Assembly (NCBI RefSeq): GCF_021026345.1
Contig: NZ_JAJNCZ010000001.1
Coordinates: forward strand, 248,001 to 312,000
Reading direction: 5' to 3'
Source of the DNA: Rhizobium sp. GN54
Lineage (GTDB): Bacteria; Pseudomonadota; Alphaproteobacteria; Rhizobiales; Rhizobiaceae
Length of the DNA: 64,000 nucleotides
Both the position numbers and the translations under genes were made by a program. Below are positions 1 through 8,126 of this stretch, piece by piece (position 1 is the first letter of the stretch; each line of letters starts with the position of its first letter). The notes beneath the pieces were generated by a model. That model was given only the letters and a program-made list of their open reading frames with translations. It ran no database searches and was not told where the DNA came from.

Positions 1-11
1 GTGGTTGCCAT
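1..11 (-). CDS. groES: groES, first codons only (co-chaperonin, cut by window edge)
   Basis: An ATG at 9-11 reads leftward off the window and gives only Met-Ala-Thr. A Shine-Dalgarno GAGGGA (complement of 19-24) lies 7 bases before it. The identification rests on what sits upstream: a CIRCE operator and an RpoH-type promoter, the usual control region of groESL in rhizobia. The product would be the 10-kDa lid of the GroEL folding chamber. The coding sequence itself is too short to confirm this. Confidence 0.65.
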
Positions 12-69
12 TGTCTAATCCCTCGATCAAATGACATTCTCGGATCGGAAACGATCCGGCGGATTGGTG

Positions 70-96
70 TTAGCACTCACTCCTGTCGAGTGCTAG
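70..96 (-). promoter_or_regulatory. CIRCE operator (HrcA binding site)
   Basis: TTAGCACTC (70-78), a 9-base spacer (79-87) and GAGTGCTAG (88-96) match the CIRCE consensus TTAGCACTC-N9-GAGTGCTAA except for the last base. It lies just downstream of the predicted leftward promoter and about 60 bases before the groES ATG, where HrcA repressor would block transcription under non-stress conditions. Confidence 0.93.
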
Positions 97-104
97 CGAA
101 GCCG

Positions 105-133
105 AGATAGGCTTGGCCCCGGACGGAGTCAAG
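105..133 (-). promoter_or_regulatory. RpoH/sigma70-type heat-shock promoter for groES
   Basis: Reading leftward, CTTGAC (complement of 128-133), 17 bases, then CTATCT (complement of 105-110) followed by CGG. This fits the alphaproteobacterial RpoH consensus CTTGAC-N17-CYTATNTNNG. The predicted start falls just before the CIRCE element, so groES would be under both RpoH activation and HrcA repression. Confidence 0.7.
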
Positions 134-353
134 GACGGCCTTCCAGAAAATATTCTCCGGCCACGGTCGGCGCGCGGCCGTTTCGTTCCGTTTTGCCCGA
201 TGCGGCGTGCATGGATTGCTCGCAAGCCTGCCGTGGCGCTCCCCGCAAGCGGTCGCCGGTTTCTTTCGCCTGCCTGCGATTTTGCCATTTGGGCCTTGTT
301 TTCTTGGCCGGGCTTTGCGATGTCACCCGGGCCCTCAGCATCGGATAAACAGC

Positions 354-1202
354 ATGGCCAAGCGCATTCAGTCCTTCAGCGAGATCACCGAACACTACGA
401 CGTGGTGCTTTGCGACGTCTGGGGCGTCCTGCACAACGGCGTGGAAGCGTTCCGGGAAGCCTCGCGGGCGCTGGCGAGCGCGCGCCAGGCTGGACTTACG
501 GTGGTGCTGATCACCAATTCGCCGCGCCCCTTTCCGGGCGTGAAGGTGCAGATCCGCGACCTCGGCGTGCTCGACGAGGCCTATGACCGCATCGTCACCT
601 CCGGCGACGTGACGCGGGCGCTGATCGCCTCCGGCCCGGACAGGATCTACTTCATCGGCGCGGAAAAGGACCTTGCCCTGCTCGACGGCCTCGGCGTCGA
701 GGCCGTTTCCGCAAGCGAGGCCGGCATCGTCGTCTGCGCCGGCTTGCGAAACGACGAGAGCGAGACGGCGGAGGATTACCGCGGCGAACTGGAAGTGCTG
801 AGCGGCCGCCACCTGCCGTTCATCTGCGCCAACCCGGACCTCGTCGTCGAGCGCGGCCACCGCCTGATCCCCTGCGCCGGTGCGCTCGCCAAGCTCTATG
901 ACGATCTCGGCGGCAGCACCCTGATTGCCGGAAAACCGCATCGGCCGATCTACGAGAAGTCGCTGGAGGAAGCCCGCGACGTCCGCGGTCCGTTCGATCT
1001 CTCCCGCGTGATCGCGATCGGCGACGGCATGCCAACCGACGTCCGCGGTGCGCAGGCCTATGGGCTGGACGTGCTCTACGTCTCCGGCGGCATCCATGCG
1101 CAGGAATATGTCGTCGACGGGCAGACCGACGAGGCAGCGCTCCAGGCATTTCTGGAGCGGGAGAAGGCGTCTGCGAAATGGTGGATGCCCAGGCTGCAGT
1201 GA
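354..1202 (+). CDS. HAD-superfamily class IIA hydrolase (TIGR01459-like)
   Basis: 282 residues. HAD motif I is CDVWGVLHNG with the nucleophile Asp at residue 21. A mid-protein threonine/asparagine motif (VLITNSPRPFPG) and a late GDGMPTDVRGA motif complete the HAD-IIA (NagD/4-nitrophenylphosphatase-like) pattern. The substrate is not known; the family dephosphorylates small phosphometabolites in the cytoplasm. The ATG at 354 is preferred because the family homology begins at MAKRIQSFSEI; an upstream in-frame ATG at 207 would add 49 residues that do not look like protein. It is divergent from groES and 19 bases upstream of ribF, so the two are probably cotranscribed. Confidence 0.9.
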   Translation: MAKRIQSFSEITEHYDVVLCDVWGVLHNGVEAFREASRALASARQAGLTVVLITNSPRPFPGVKVQIRDLGVLDEAYDRIVTSGDVTRALIASGPDRIYFIGAEKDLALLDGLGVEAVSASEAGIVVCAGLRNDESETAEDYRGELEVLSGRHLPFICANPDLVVERGHRLIPCAGALAKLYDDLGGSTLIAGKPHRPIYEKSLEEARDVRGPFDLSRVIAIGDGMPTDVRGAQAYGLDVLYVSGGIHAQEYVVDGQTDEAALQAFLEREKASAKWWMPRLQ

Positions 1203-1221
1203 CAGGACGGACGAAAGCGCC

Positions 1222-2202
1222 ATGACCGTTTTCCACCGCAACGAGACGAAGCAGCCGCTGCCGGATCATCTTCGCGGCGGGGTCGTGGCGATCGGCAATT
1301 TCGACGGCGTTCACCGCGGCCACCAGTCGGTGCTGAACCGGGCGCTCGAGATCGCCCGTGAACGCGGGGTGCCGGCGCTTCTCCTGACCTTCGAGCCGCA
1401 TCCGCGCAGCGTCTTCCGCCCCGACCAGCCGGTCTTCCGGCTGACGCCGGCGCCGCTGAAGGCGCGCATCCTGGAGGGCATGGGTTTCGCCGCGGTGATC
1501 GAATACCCCTTCAACCGCCAGTTCGCCCTGATGTCGGCCGGCGAGTTCGTCGCAGGCGTGCTGCGGGACTGGCTGCATGCCGGCCACGTCGTCACCGGCT
1601 TCGACTTCCATTTCGGCAAGGGCAGGGAAGGCGGCCCGGCCTTCATGATCGCCGCCGGCGAGCAGAATGGTTTCGGCGTGACCCTGGTCGATGCCTTCCG
1701 CGACGAGAACGCCGACGTCATCTCCTCCAGCCGCATCCGGGCGCTGCTCTGCGAGGGGGCGGTGACGGAGGCAGCCGGCCTGCTCGGCTACCGCTACACC
1801 GTCGAGGCCGAGGTCATCGGCGGCAAGCAGCTCGGCCGCGCGCTCGGCTTTCCGACCGCCAACATGCAATTGCCGCCGGAAGCCGCGCTGCGCAACGGCA
1901 TCTATGCCGTCCGCTTCCGCCGTCCCGGCGGAACGATCCACGACGGCGTCGCCAGCTTCGGCCGTCGGCCGACGGTGGACAGCGACGGCGCGCCGCTTCT
2001 GGAAACCTTCGTCTTCGACTTCGAAGGCGACCTCTACGGCGAGATCTGTACCGTCTCCTTCTTCGAGCATCTGCGCGACGAGCTGAAGTTCGACGGGCTG
2101 GACGCGCTGGTCGTCCAGATCAGGCGCGACGAGGAGGAGGCGCGGGCGCTGCTCTCCGGCGTGCGCCCGATCGGCGAGATCGACGCCCGGATCGCATTCT
2201 GA
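1222..2202 (+). CDS. ribF: Bifunctional riboflavin kinase/FAD synthetase
   Basis: 326 residues, the normal RibF length. The N-terminal adenylyltransferase carries IGNFDGVHRGH at about 24-34. The C-terminal flavokinase domain carries GFPTAN from residue 209. The enzyme phosphorylates riboflavin to FMN and adenylates FMN to FAD in the cytoplasm. It follows the HAD gene closely and precedes ileS by 280 bases, a common alphaproteobacterial order. No FMN riboswitch was recognised upstream. Confidence 0.97.
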   Translation: MTVFHRNETKQPLPDHLRGGVVAIGNFDGVHRGHQSVLNRALEIARERGVPALLLTFEPHPRSVFRPDQPVFRLTPAPLKARILEGMGFAAVIEYPFNRQFALMSAGEFVAGVLRDWLHAGHVVTGFDFHFGKGREGGPAFMIAAGEQNGFGVTLVDAFRDENADVISSSRIRALLCEGAVTEAAGLLGYRYTVEAEVIGGKQLGRALGFPTANMQLPPEAALRNGIYAVRFRRPGGTIHDGVASFGRRPTVDSDGAPLLETFVFDFEGDLYGEICTVSFFEHLRDELKFDGLDALVVQIRRDEEEARALLSGVRPIGEIDARIAF

Positions 2203-2482
2203 GCCGGGCCGCGCAGCATTCGTCGCTTCCGTGTCCGTTGTTTCCGATATCGGCTATTCGGGCCGCGCCCCTCTTTCCTTTTCGGGCAAAAACACATAAA
2301 CAACCGCCACCATGGCGCCACACAGCTTTTGTGTCATATCCCGAATTAGTGGCCCGGCCTTCCGCGCGCTCTGAGCGAGGCCGGGAGGTCCGGGTTCCTG
2401 GGCGTTCCGATGCGCCCGCGCCGTTACCGACAATTTTCCCTGCCTGCGCGAAAGATCGCGCGATGAAACGATTGCTTGAGCC

Positions 2483-5398
2483 ATGACCGACACGTCCGAG
2501 AAGATCGACTATTCCTCCACGCTCTACCTGCCGCAGACGGATTTCCCGATGCGCGCCGGCCTGCCGCAGAAGGAGCCCGAGACCGTGGCCCGCTGGCAGA
2601 AGATGGGGCTCTACAAGCAACTGCGCGCGTCTGCCGCCGGCCGCGAAAAGTTCGTGCTGCACGACGGCCCGCCCTATGCCAACGGCAACATCCATATCGG
2701 CCACGCGCTGAACAAGATCCTGAAGGACGTCATCAACCGCTCGTTCCAGATGCGCGGCTATGACGCCAACTACGTGCCCGGCTGGGACTGCCACGGCCTT
2801 CCGATCGAATGGAAGATCGAGGAGAAGTACCGCGAGAAGGGCCAGAACAAGGACGAGGTTCCGGTCAACGAGTTCCGCCAGGAATGCCGCGACTTCGCCA
2901 CCGGCTGGATCAAGGTCCAGTCGGACGAGTTCAAGCGCCTCGGCATCGAGGGCGACTTCGACAACCCCTACACGACGATGAACTTCCACGCCGAGGCCCG
3001 CATCGCCGGCGAACTGATGAAGATCGCCAGGAGCGGCCAGCTCTACCGCGGCTCCAAGCCGATCATGTGGTCGGTGGTCGAGCGCACGGCACTTGCGGAG
3101 GCCGAGGTCGAATACGCCGACGTCGAGAGCGACATGATCTGGGTGAAGTTCCCGGTCAAGGAAGGCCCCGACGCTCTTGCCGGCACCTTCGTCGTCATCT
3201 GGACCACGACCCCCTGGACGATCCCCGGCAACCGCGCGATCGCCTATTCTTCGCGCTATGCCTATGGCCTCTACGAGGTCGCGACGGCCGAGAACGACTT
3301 CGGCCCGCAGCCGGGCGAGAAGCTGATCTTCGCCAAGCGCCTTGCCGACGAGTCCGCCGCCAAGGCCAAGCTGACCTTCAACTTCGTCCGCGACATCGAG
3401 GGCGACGAACTGGCCGCGATCACCTGCGCCCATCCGCTGCATGGCCTCGGCGGCGGCTACGACTTCAAGGTGCCGCTGCTGGACGGCGACCACGTCACCG
3501 ACGATGCCGGCACCGGCTTCGTCCACACCGCCCCCAGCCACGGCCGCGAGGACTTCGACGCCTGGATGGACAAGGCGCGCGAACTGGAGCAGCGCGGCAT
3601 CTCGTCTGCGATCCCGTTCCCGGTCGACGACGCCGGCTTCTACACCCTCGATGCACCGGGCTTCGGCCCCGACGCCGAGGGCGGCCCCGCCCGCGTCATC
3701 GACGACAAGGGCAAGAAGGGCGATGCCAACGACCGCGTCATCAAGGCGCTGATCGCCCGTCACGCGCTCTTTGCCCGCGGCCGGCTGAAGCATTCCTATC
3801 CGCATTCCTGGCGCTCCAAGAAGCCGGTCATCTTCCGCAACACGCCGCAGTGGTTCGTCTACATGGACAAGGAGCTCGGTGACGGCACCACGCTGCGCTC
3901 GCGCTCGCTGTCTGCCATCGACGACACCCGCTTCGTCCCCGCCACCGGCCAGAACCGCCTGCGCGCCATGATTGAGGCCCGCCCGGACTGGGTGCTCTCC
4001 CGTCAGCGCGCCTGGGGCGTGCCGATCGCGATCTTCGCCGACGAGGACGGCAACGTGCTGGTCGATGACGCCGTCAACGAACGCATCCTCGCAGCCTTCG
4101 AAGAGGAGGGCGCCGACGCCTGGTTCGCCGAGGGCGCCAAGGACCGCTTCCTCGGCAACGATCACGACCATGCCCGCTGGCAGCAGGTGATGGACATCCT
4201 CGACGTCTGGTTCGACTCGGGCTCGACGCACACCTTCACCCTCGAAGACCGTCCCGACCTGAAATGGCCGGCCGACGTCTATCTCGAAGGCTCCGACCAG
4301 CATCGCGGCTGGTTCCATTCGTCGCTGCTTGAAAGCTGCGCCACGCGCGGCCGCGCGCCCTACAACGCCGTCGTCACCCACGGGTTCACGATGGACGAGA
4401 AGGGCGAGAAGATGTCGAAGTCCAAGGGCAACGTCGTCTCGCCGCAGGACGTGATGAAGGACGCCGGCGCCGATATCCTGCGCCTCTGGGTCATGACCAC
4501 CGACTACTGGGAAGACCAGCGCCTCGGCAAGACCATCATCCAGACCAACATCGACGCCTACCGCAAGCTTCGCAACACGGTGCGCTGGATGCTCGGCACG
4601 CTCGCCCACGACAAGGGCGAGGAGATCGCCTATGCCGACATGCCGGAGCTGGAAAAGCTGATGCTGCACCGGCTGTCGGAACTCGACCAGTTGGTGCGCG
4701 AGGGCTACGACGCCTTCGACTTCAAGAAGATTGCCCGCGCGCTGATCGACTTCGCCAACGTCGAGCTCTCGGCCTTCTACTTCGACGTCCGCAAGGATGC
4801 GCTCTACTGCGACGCGCCCTCCAGCCTGCGCCGCCGTTCGGCCCTGTCAGTCATCCGCAAGCTGTTCGACTGCCTCGTCCTGTGGCTGGCGCCGATGCTG
4901 CCGTTCACGACGGAAGAGGCCTGGCTGTCGCTCAAGCCCGATGCGGTCTCGGTGCATCTGGAACAGTTCCCGCAGATCCCGGCCGAGTGGCGCAACGACA
5001 CGCTGGAAGCAAAGTGGGAGAAGATCCGCACGGTGCGCACCGTCGTTACCGGCGCGCTGGAGATCGAGCGCCGCGAGAAGCGGATCGGCTCGTCGCTGGA
5101 GGCGGCCCCGGTCGTCCATGTCAACGATCCGGCCCTTTTGGCCGCGCTCGAAGGCGAGGATTTCGCCGAGATCTGCATCACGTCCGCAATCACGCTGGTT
5201 GCCGGCGAGGGTCCGGCCGGGGCGTTCCGCCTTGCCGAGGTTGCAGGCGTTGCCGTCGAGCCGAAGCTTGCCGAGGGTACGAAGTGCGCCCGCTCCTGGC
5301 GGATCACCACCGATGTCGGTTCGGATCCGGACTATCCGGACGTCTCCGCGCGCGATGCGGCGGCGCTGCGCGAGATCGGTTTTCGCGCGGCCGCCTGA
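2483..5398 (+). CDS. ileS: Isoleucyl-tRNA synthetase
   Basis: 971 residues, class I synthetase. HIGH motif at 71-74 (in [10 protein letters not shown]) and KMSKS at 643-647. An editing (CP1) domain lies between, including the WTTTPWTIP segment. The anticodon-binding domain fills the C-terminal third. It charges tRNA-Ile with isoleucine and hydrolyses Val-tRNA-Ile. The 280-base leader holds a small ACACA...TGTGT hairpin around 2330 but no recognised T-box. Two strong stem-loops follow the stop. lspA, which follows ileS in many proteobacteria, is not here. Confidence 0.98.
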   Translation: MTDTSEKIDYSSTLYLPQTDFPMRAGLPQKEPETVARWQKMGLYKQLRASAAGREKFVLHDGPPYANGNIHIGHALNKILKDVINRSFQMRGYDANYVPGWDCHGLPIEWKIEEKYREKGQNKDEVPVNEFRQECRDFATGWIKVQSDEFKRLGIEGDFDNPYTTMNFHAEARIAGELMKIARSGQLYRGSKPIMWSVVERTALAEAEVEYADVESDMIWVKFPVKEGPDALAGTFVVIWTTTPWTIPGNRAIAYSSRYAYGLYEVATAENDFGPQPGEKLIFAKRLADESAAKAKLTFNFVRDIEGDELAAITCAHPLHGLGGGYDFKVPLLDGDHVTDDAGTGFVHTAPSHGREDFDAWMDKARELEQRGISSAIPFPVDDAGFYTLDAPGFGPDAEGGPARVIDDKGKKGDANDRVIKALIARHALFARGRLKHSYPHSWRSKKPVIFRNTPQWFVYMDKELGDGTTLRSRSLSAIDDTRFVPATGQNRLRAMIEARPDWVLSRQRAWGVPIAIFADEDGNVLVDDAVNERILAAFEEEGADAWFAEGAKDRFLGNDHDHARWQQVMDILDVWFDSGSTHTFTLEDRPDLKWPADVYLEGSDQHRGWFHSSLLESCATRGRAPYNAVVTHGFTMDEKGEKMSKSKGNVVSPQDVMKDAGADILRLWVMTTDYWEDQRLGKTIIQTNIDAYRKLRNTVRWMLGTLAHDKGEEIAYADMPELEKLMLHRLSELDQLVREGYDAFDFKKIARALIDFANVELSAFYFDVRKDALYCDAPSSLRRRSALSVIRKLFDCLVLWLAPMLPFTTEEAWLSLKPDAVSVHLEQFPQIPAEWRNDTLEAKWEKIRTVRTVVTGALEIERREKRIGSSLEAAPVVHVNDPALLAALEGEDFAEICITSAITLVAGEGPAGAFRLAEVAGVAVEPKLAEGTKCARSWRITTDVGSDPDYPDVSARDAAALREIGFRAAA

Positions 5399-5441
5399 GG
5401 CCGCGCGATCACGAAAGGTTGTGAACAAGGCATGTAAGTGA

Positions 5442-5473
5442 CCGGATGAATTGCGCTTTCGCGCTTCATCCGG
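5442..5473 (+). terminator. Strong stem-loop after ileS
   Basis: CCGGATGAA (5442-5450) pairs with TTCATCCGG (5465-5473), and an inner GCGC-tttc-GCGC extends the stem. Only a weak T-rich stretch follows (TATTCC). It probably ends the ileS transcript or protects its 3' end. Confidence 0.55.
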
Positions 5474-5487
5474 TATTCCTGCCCGAA

Positions 5488-5528
5488 ATTCGTCGGATTT
5501 TGCCGTCAACGCACGGCATCCGACGAAT
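5488..5528. repeat. Second inverted repeat in the ileS-lipoprotein gap
   Basis: ATTCGTCGGA (5488-5497) is the exact inverse of TCCGACGAAT (5519-5528), and the inner GCCGT/ACGGC adds five more pairs. It is followed by ATATTATCG rather than a clear T run. It could be a second terminator, an mRNA leader structure for the lipoprotein gene, or a protein-binding palindrome. Confidence 0.5.
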
Positions 5529-5569
5529 ATTATCGAGGCTATCCACCGGCCGGGCCGGGAAGAGGTTGC

Positions 5570-6193
5570 ATGGGAATGACGCGAGAAATTCGACTGGCCG
5601 GCGCGGCAGCGCTGCTTGGCGCCTGCGCCGTCCTCTCGGGTTGCATCGGCGGTCCGACCTACGGAACCGACAAGTCCAGTGGCGAACAGCTGATGGACGA
5701 CCTCGGCAACGCCGTGATGCTGAAGCCGGGCAATGGTAACGACAAAAAGATCGCCTACCAGCCGCGCGGCGGTCTCGTCGTGCCCAAGCAGGGCGAGGCG
5801 CCGGCACTCGTCGAGCCGCAGAAGACGCTCGCCTCCACCGAGGACAACCCGCAATGGGTCGAAAGCCCGGAGGACATGCGTGACCGCCTGAAGGCGGAAG
5901 CGACCGAGAACGAGCGCAGCATCGGCTACAATTCGCCGCTGCAGACCCAGAACAACACCATGCGCAAGCTGTCCACCAAGGAACAGCTCGAGCAGTATCG
6001 CGAGGCGCGCAAGCTGGAGCAGGGTCTCTATTCCGACAAGCGCCGCTACCTCAGCGACCCGCCGCTCGACTACCGCAAGCTGCCCGCGGAAGCGACGGAG
6101 GATCTCGGCGAGCCCGAGCGGAAGAAGGAACGCCGTCGCAAGAAGGAAGCCGAAGTGGCCAACTCCGGCGCCAAGAAGTGGTGGCCCTTCTAA
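5570..6193 (+). CDS. Predicted outer-membrane lipoprotein, uncharacterised
   Basis: 207 residues. Residues 1-24 form a lipoprotein signal peptide with lipobox L22-S-G-C25; the +2 residue after Cys is Ile, so outer-membrane sorting is expected. The mature part is hydrophilic with no recognised domain. A charged C-terminal segment rich in KKERRRKKE ends in KKWWPF. The Shine-Dalgarno AGAGG lies 5 bases before ATG 5570; a second ATG two codons on (5576) is possible. The function is unknown. It stands between ileS and a GNAT gene whose ATG is 17 bases downstream, so the two may be cotranscribed. Confidence 0.8.
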   Translation: MGMTREIRLAGAAALLGACAVLSGCIGGPTYGTDKSSGEQLMDDLGNAVMLKPGNGNDKKIAYQPRGGLVVPKQGEAPALVEPQKTLASTEDNPQWVESPEDMRDRLKAEATENERSIGYNSPLQTQNNTMRKLSTKEQLEQYREARKLEQGLYSDKRRYLSDPPLDYRKLPAEATEDLGEPERKKERRRKKEAEVANSGAKKWWPF

Positions 6194-6210
6194 TTTCCGG
6201 GCCAGCGCAG

Positions 6211-6696
6211 ATGACCTATCGCATCCGTAACGCGACCGCGGCCGACGCCGCGGTCATTTTGCGTTTCATCACCGAACTCGCCGTCTACGAGAAGGCCGGC
6301 CACGAGGTCGAGGCGACGGTGGAGACGCTGTCCCGCTCGATCTTCGGCGAAGGTTCGGTCACCCGCGCGGTGATCTGCGAGACCGATGCCGGCGCGCCGG
6401 CGGGCTTTGCGATCTGGTTTCTGAACTATTCGACCTGGCAGGCCCGCAACGGCCTCTATCTCGAGGATCTCTACGTCACCCCCGAACACCGCGGCGCCGG
6501 CGCCGGGCGCATGCTTCTGCGCCACCTCGCCAAGGTCGCGGTGGCCGAAGGCTGCGGCCGCTTCGAATGGAGCGTGCTGGACTGGAACGAGCCGGCGATC
6601 CGCGTCTACGAGGCGATCGGCGCCGAGGCGCAAAACGAATGGACGCGCTACCGCCTGTCCGGCGAGCGCCTGAGGGCCTTCGCCGCCGGGGATTGA
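6211..6696 (+). CDS. GNAT family N-acetyltransferase
   Basis: 161 residues. The start at MTYRIRNATAADAAVIL matches the usual GNAT beginning. The acetyl-CoA site region is LYVTPEHRGAGAGRMLLRHLA, which fits the R/Q-x-x-G-x-G/A motif, and is followed by EWSVLDWNEPAIRVYEAIGA, typical of the diamine/polyamine acetyltransferase-like subgroup. The acceptor is not known, though the WSVLDWN motif leans toward a SpeG/SSAT-like or small-amine substrate. Confidence 0.88.
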   Translation: MTYRIRNATAADAAVILRFITELAVYEKAGHEVEATVETLSRSIFGEGSVTRAVICETDAGAPAGFAIWFLNYSTWQARNGLYLEDLYVTPEHRGAGAGRMLLRHLAKVAVAEGCGRFEWSVLDWNEPAIRVYEAIGAEAQNEWTRYRLSGERLRAFAAGD

Positions 6697-6776
6697 GAAC
6701 GGCCGGGCCGGTCTTCGTTACAGATTTCGTTTTCAACCTTACGGGCCGTTAACACCTGCGCGCTAGCGTCCGCCGC

Positions 6777-7577
6777 ATGTTGGGGATCAGCAGGCGCACG
6801 GCCATGAAGGCGGCGGCTGCGACGGCGGCGTCCGTCGCGGTCTCGGTCGGCGTCGTGCTGTTGCTGGTGCCGATGCTCGGCGGGCAGCCGGATGGTCCGG
6901 GCTTCTGGATGAGCGTGCTGTGCCCGCTGCTGATCGCCGGCCCCGCCAGCACCTGGCAGTTCCACCAGACGGAAACCATCGCCCGCCAGCGCGATGCGAT
7001 CGCCCGCATGCATGTGAAGCTGGAGGACGCTCATGCCGAGCTCAAGCGCCTGCATGCCGACCTCGGCGAGAAGGCCCGCACCGATGCCCTGACCGGCGGC
7101 CTCAACCGCGGCGCCTTCTTCGAGGCGCTGGAGGAGGCGGCCGCACACGGCAACGGACCGATGGCGCTCATCGTTGCCGATGCCGATCACTTCAAGCAGA
7201 TCAACGACGGCTTCGGCCACCTCGTCGGCGACGAGGCGCTGTGCCGGATCGGCAGGGTGATGGCGGATGCGATCGGGGATAGCGGCGTCTGGGGCCGGAT
7301 CGGCGGCGAGGAATTCGCCGCACTTCTGGCCGATACCGGGCGCAGCGCGGCGATCGGGGCGGCCGAGCGCCTGCGGCTCGCCGTGGCGGAAACGAAACTG
7401 CTGGCCGACGGGCGGCCGGTTCCCTTGAGCGTCAGCATCGGCGTCGCCTGCGCGCAGGCCCCCTGCGCGCCGATGGAGCTGTTTCGCCGTGCCGACGACG
7501 ATCTCTATCGCGCCAAGTCCGGCGGCCGTAACCGCATCGTCATCGACGGGCGCGAAGTGGACCCGGTCGCGGCCTGA
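6777..7577 (+). CDS. Membrane-anchored diguanylate cyclase (GGDEF)
   Basis: 266 residues. Two hydrophobic helices near 10-30 and 40-60, a coiled linker, and a GGDEF domain from about 100 to 255. The active-site loop is GGEEF at 176-180 and the Mg/GTP-binding Asp is in VADADHFKQIND, so it should make c-di-GMP. The RxxD inhibitory site five residues before GGEEF is absent, which predicts no classical product inhibition. No periplasmic sensor domain is visible. It converges on tadA with 23 bases between the stops. Confidence 0.9.
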   Translation: MLGISRRTAMKAAAATAASVAVSVGVVLLLVPMLGGQPDGPGFWMSVLCPLLIAGPASTWQFHQTETIARQRDAIARMHVKLEDAHAELKRLHADLGEKARTDALTGGLNRGAFFEALEEAAAHGNGPMALIVADADHFKQINDGFGHLVGDEALCRIGRVMADAIGDSGVWGRIGGEEFAALLADTGRSAAIGAAERLRLAVAETKLLADGRPVPLSVSIGVACAQAPCAPMELFRRADDDLYRAKSGGRNRIVIDGREVDPVAA

Positions 7578-7600
7578 TCCCGCGTCCTGATGATCGTCCC

Positions 7601-8053
7601 TCAGTCCTCGTCCCGCCGCTCCCGGAAGAACTGGCGCAGGATCTCCGCCGCCTCGCCCTCGCAGATGCCGGAATAGACCTCGGGCGCATGGTGGCAGGTC
7701 GGCTGCGCATAGAAGCGTCCGCCATGGTCGACGCCGCCGCCCTTCGGGTCCTCGGCGCCGTAGTAGAGCCGGCGGATGCGGGCGAACGAGATCGCGGCGG
7801 CGCACATGGCACAGGGCTCCAGCGTCACGTAGAGGTCGGCGCCGGTCAGCCGCTCCCGCCCGAGAAGGGCGGAAGCCGCACGGATCGCCTCGATCTCGGC
7901 ATGTGCGGTCACGTCGTTCCGCTCGCGGGTCCGGTTGCCGCCGCGGCCGACGATCGCGCCGTCGACCACCAGCACCGCGCCGATCGGCACTTCGCCGCGC
8001 GCGCCTGCGCTGCGGGCCTCCGCCAGTGCCTCGTCCATGAAGCTATTCGACAT
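7601..8053 (-). CDS. tadA: tRNA-specific adenosine-34 deaminase
   Basis: 150 residues. Zinc and catalytic signature H51-A-E53 and P80-C-A-M-C84 of the cytidine/deoxycytidylate deaminase fold. TadA converts A34 to inosine in tRNA-Arg(ACG) and is usually essential. It is divergent from the pseudouridine synthase gene, with 73 bases between the two starts, which pairs two RNA-modification genes around one promoter region. Confidence 0.95.
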   Translation of the reverse strand: MSNSFMDEALAEARSAGARGEVPIGAVLVVDGAIVGRGGNRTRERNDVTAHAEIEAIRAASALLGRERLTGADLYVTLEPCAMCAAAISFARIRRLYYGAEDPKGGGVDHGGRFYAQPTCHHAPEVYSGICEGEAAEILRQFFRERRDED

Positions 8054-8126
8054 TTCCGCTCAGAATTCCTCTTAACCCGGACCGCCTGACCTGATACGAC
8101 ACGCCAAAACGCTAGGCAAACTTCAA

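Noticed and set aside
2203-2482. T-box or riboswitch in the ileS leader
   Set aside because: No T-box sequence or specifier stem was recognisable, and alphaproteobacterial ileS genes normally lack one.
2120-4669. An 849-codon open frame on the minus strand opposite ileS
   Set aside because: It has no family features, is rich in Asp/Gly/Val/Arg as GC-rich antisense frames are, and runs across ileS, whose protein is certain.
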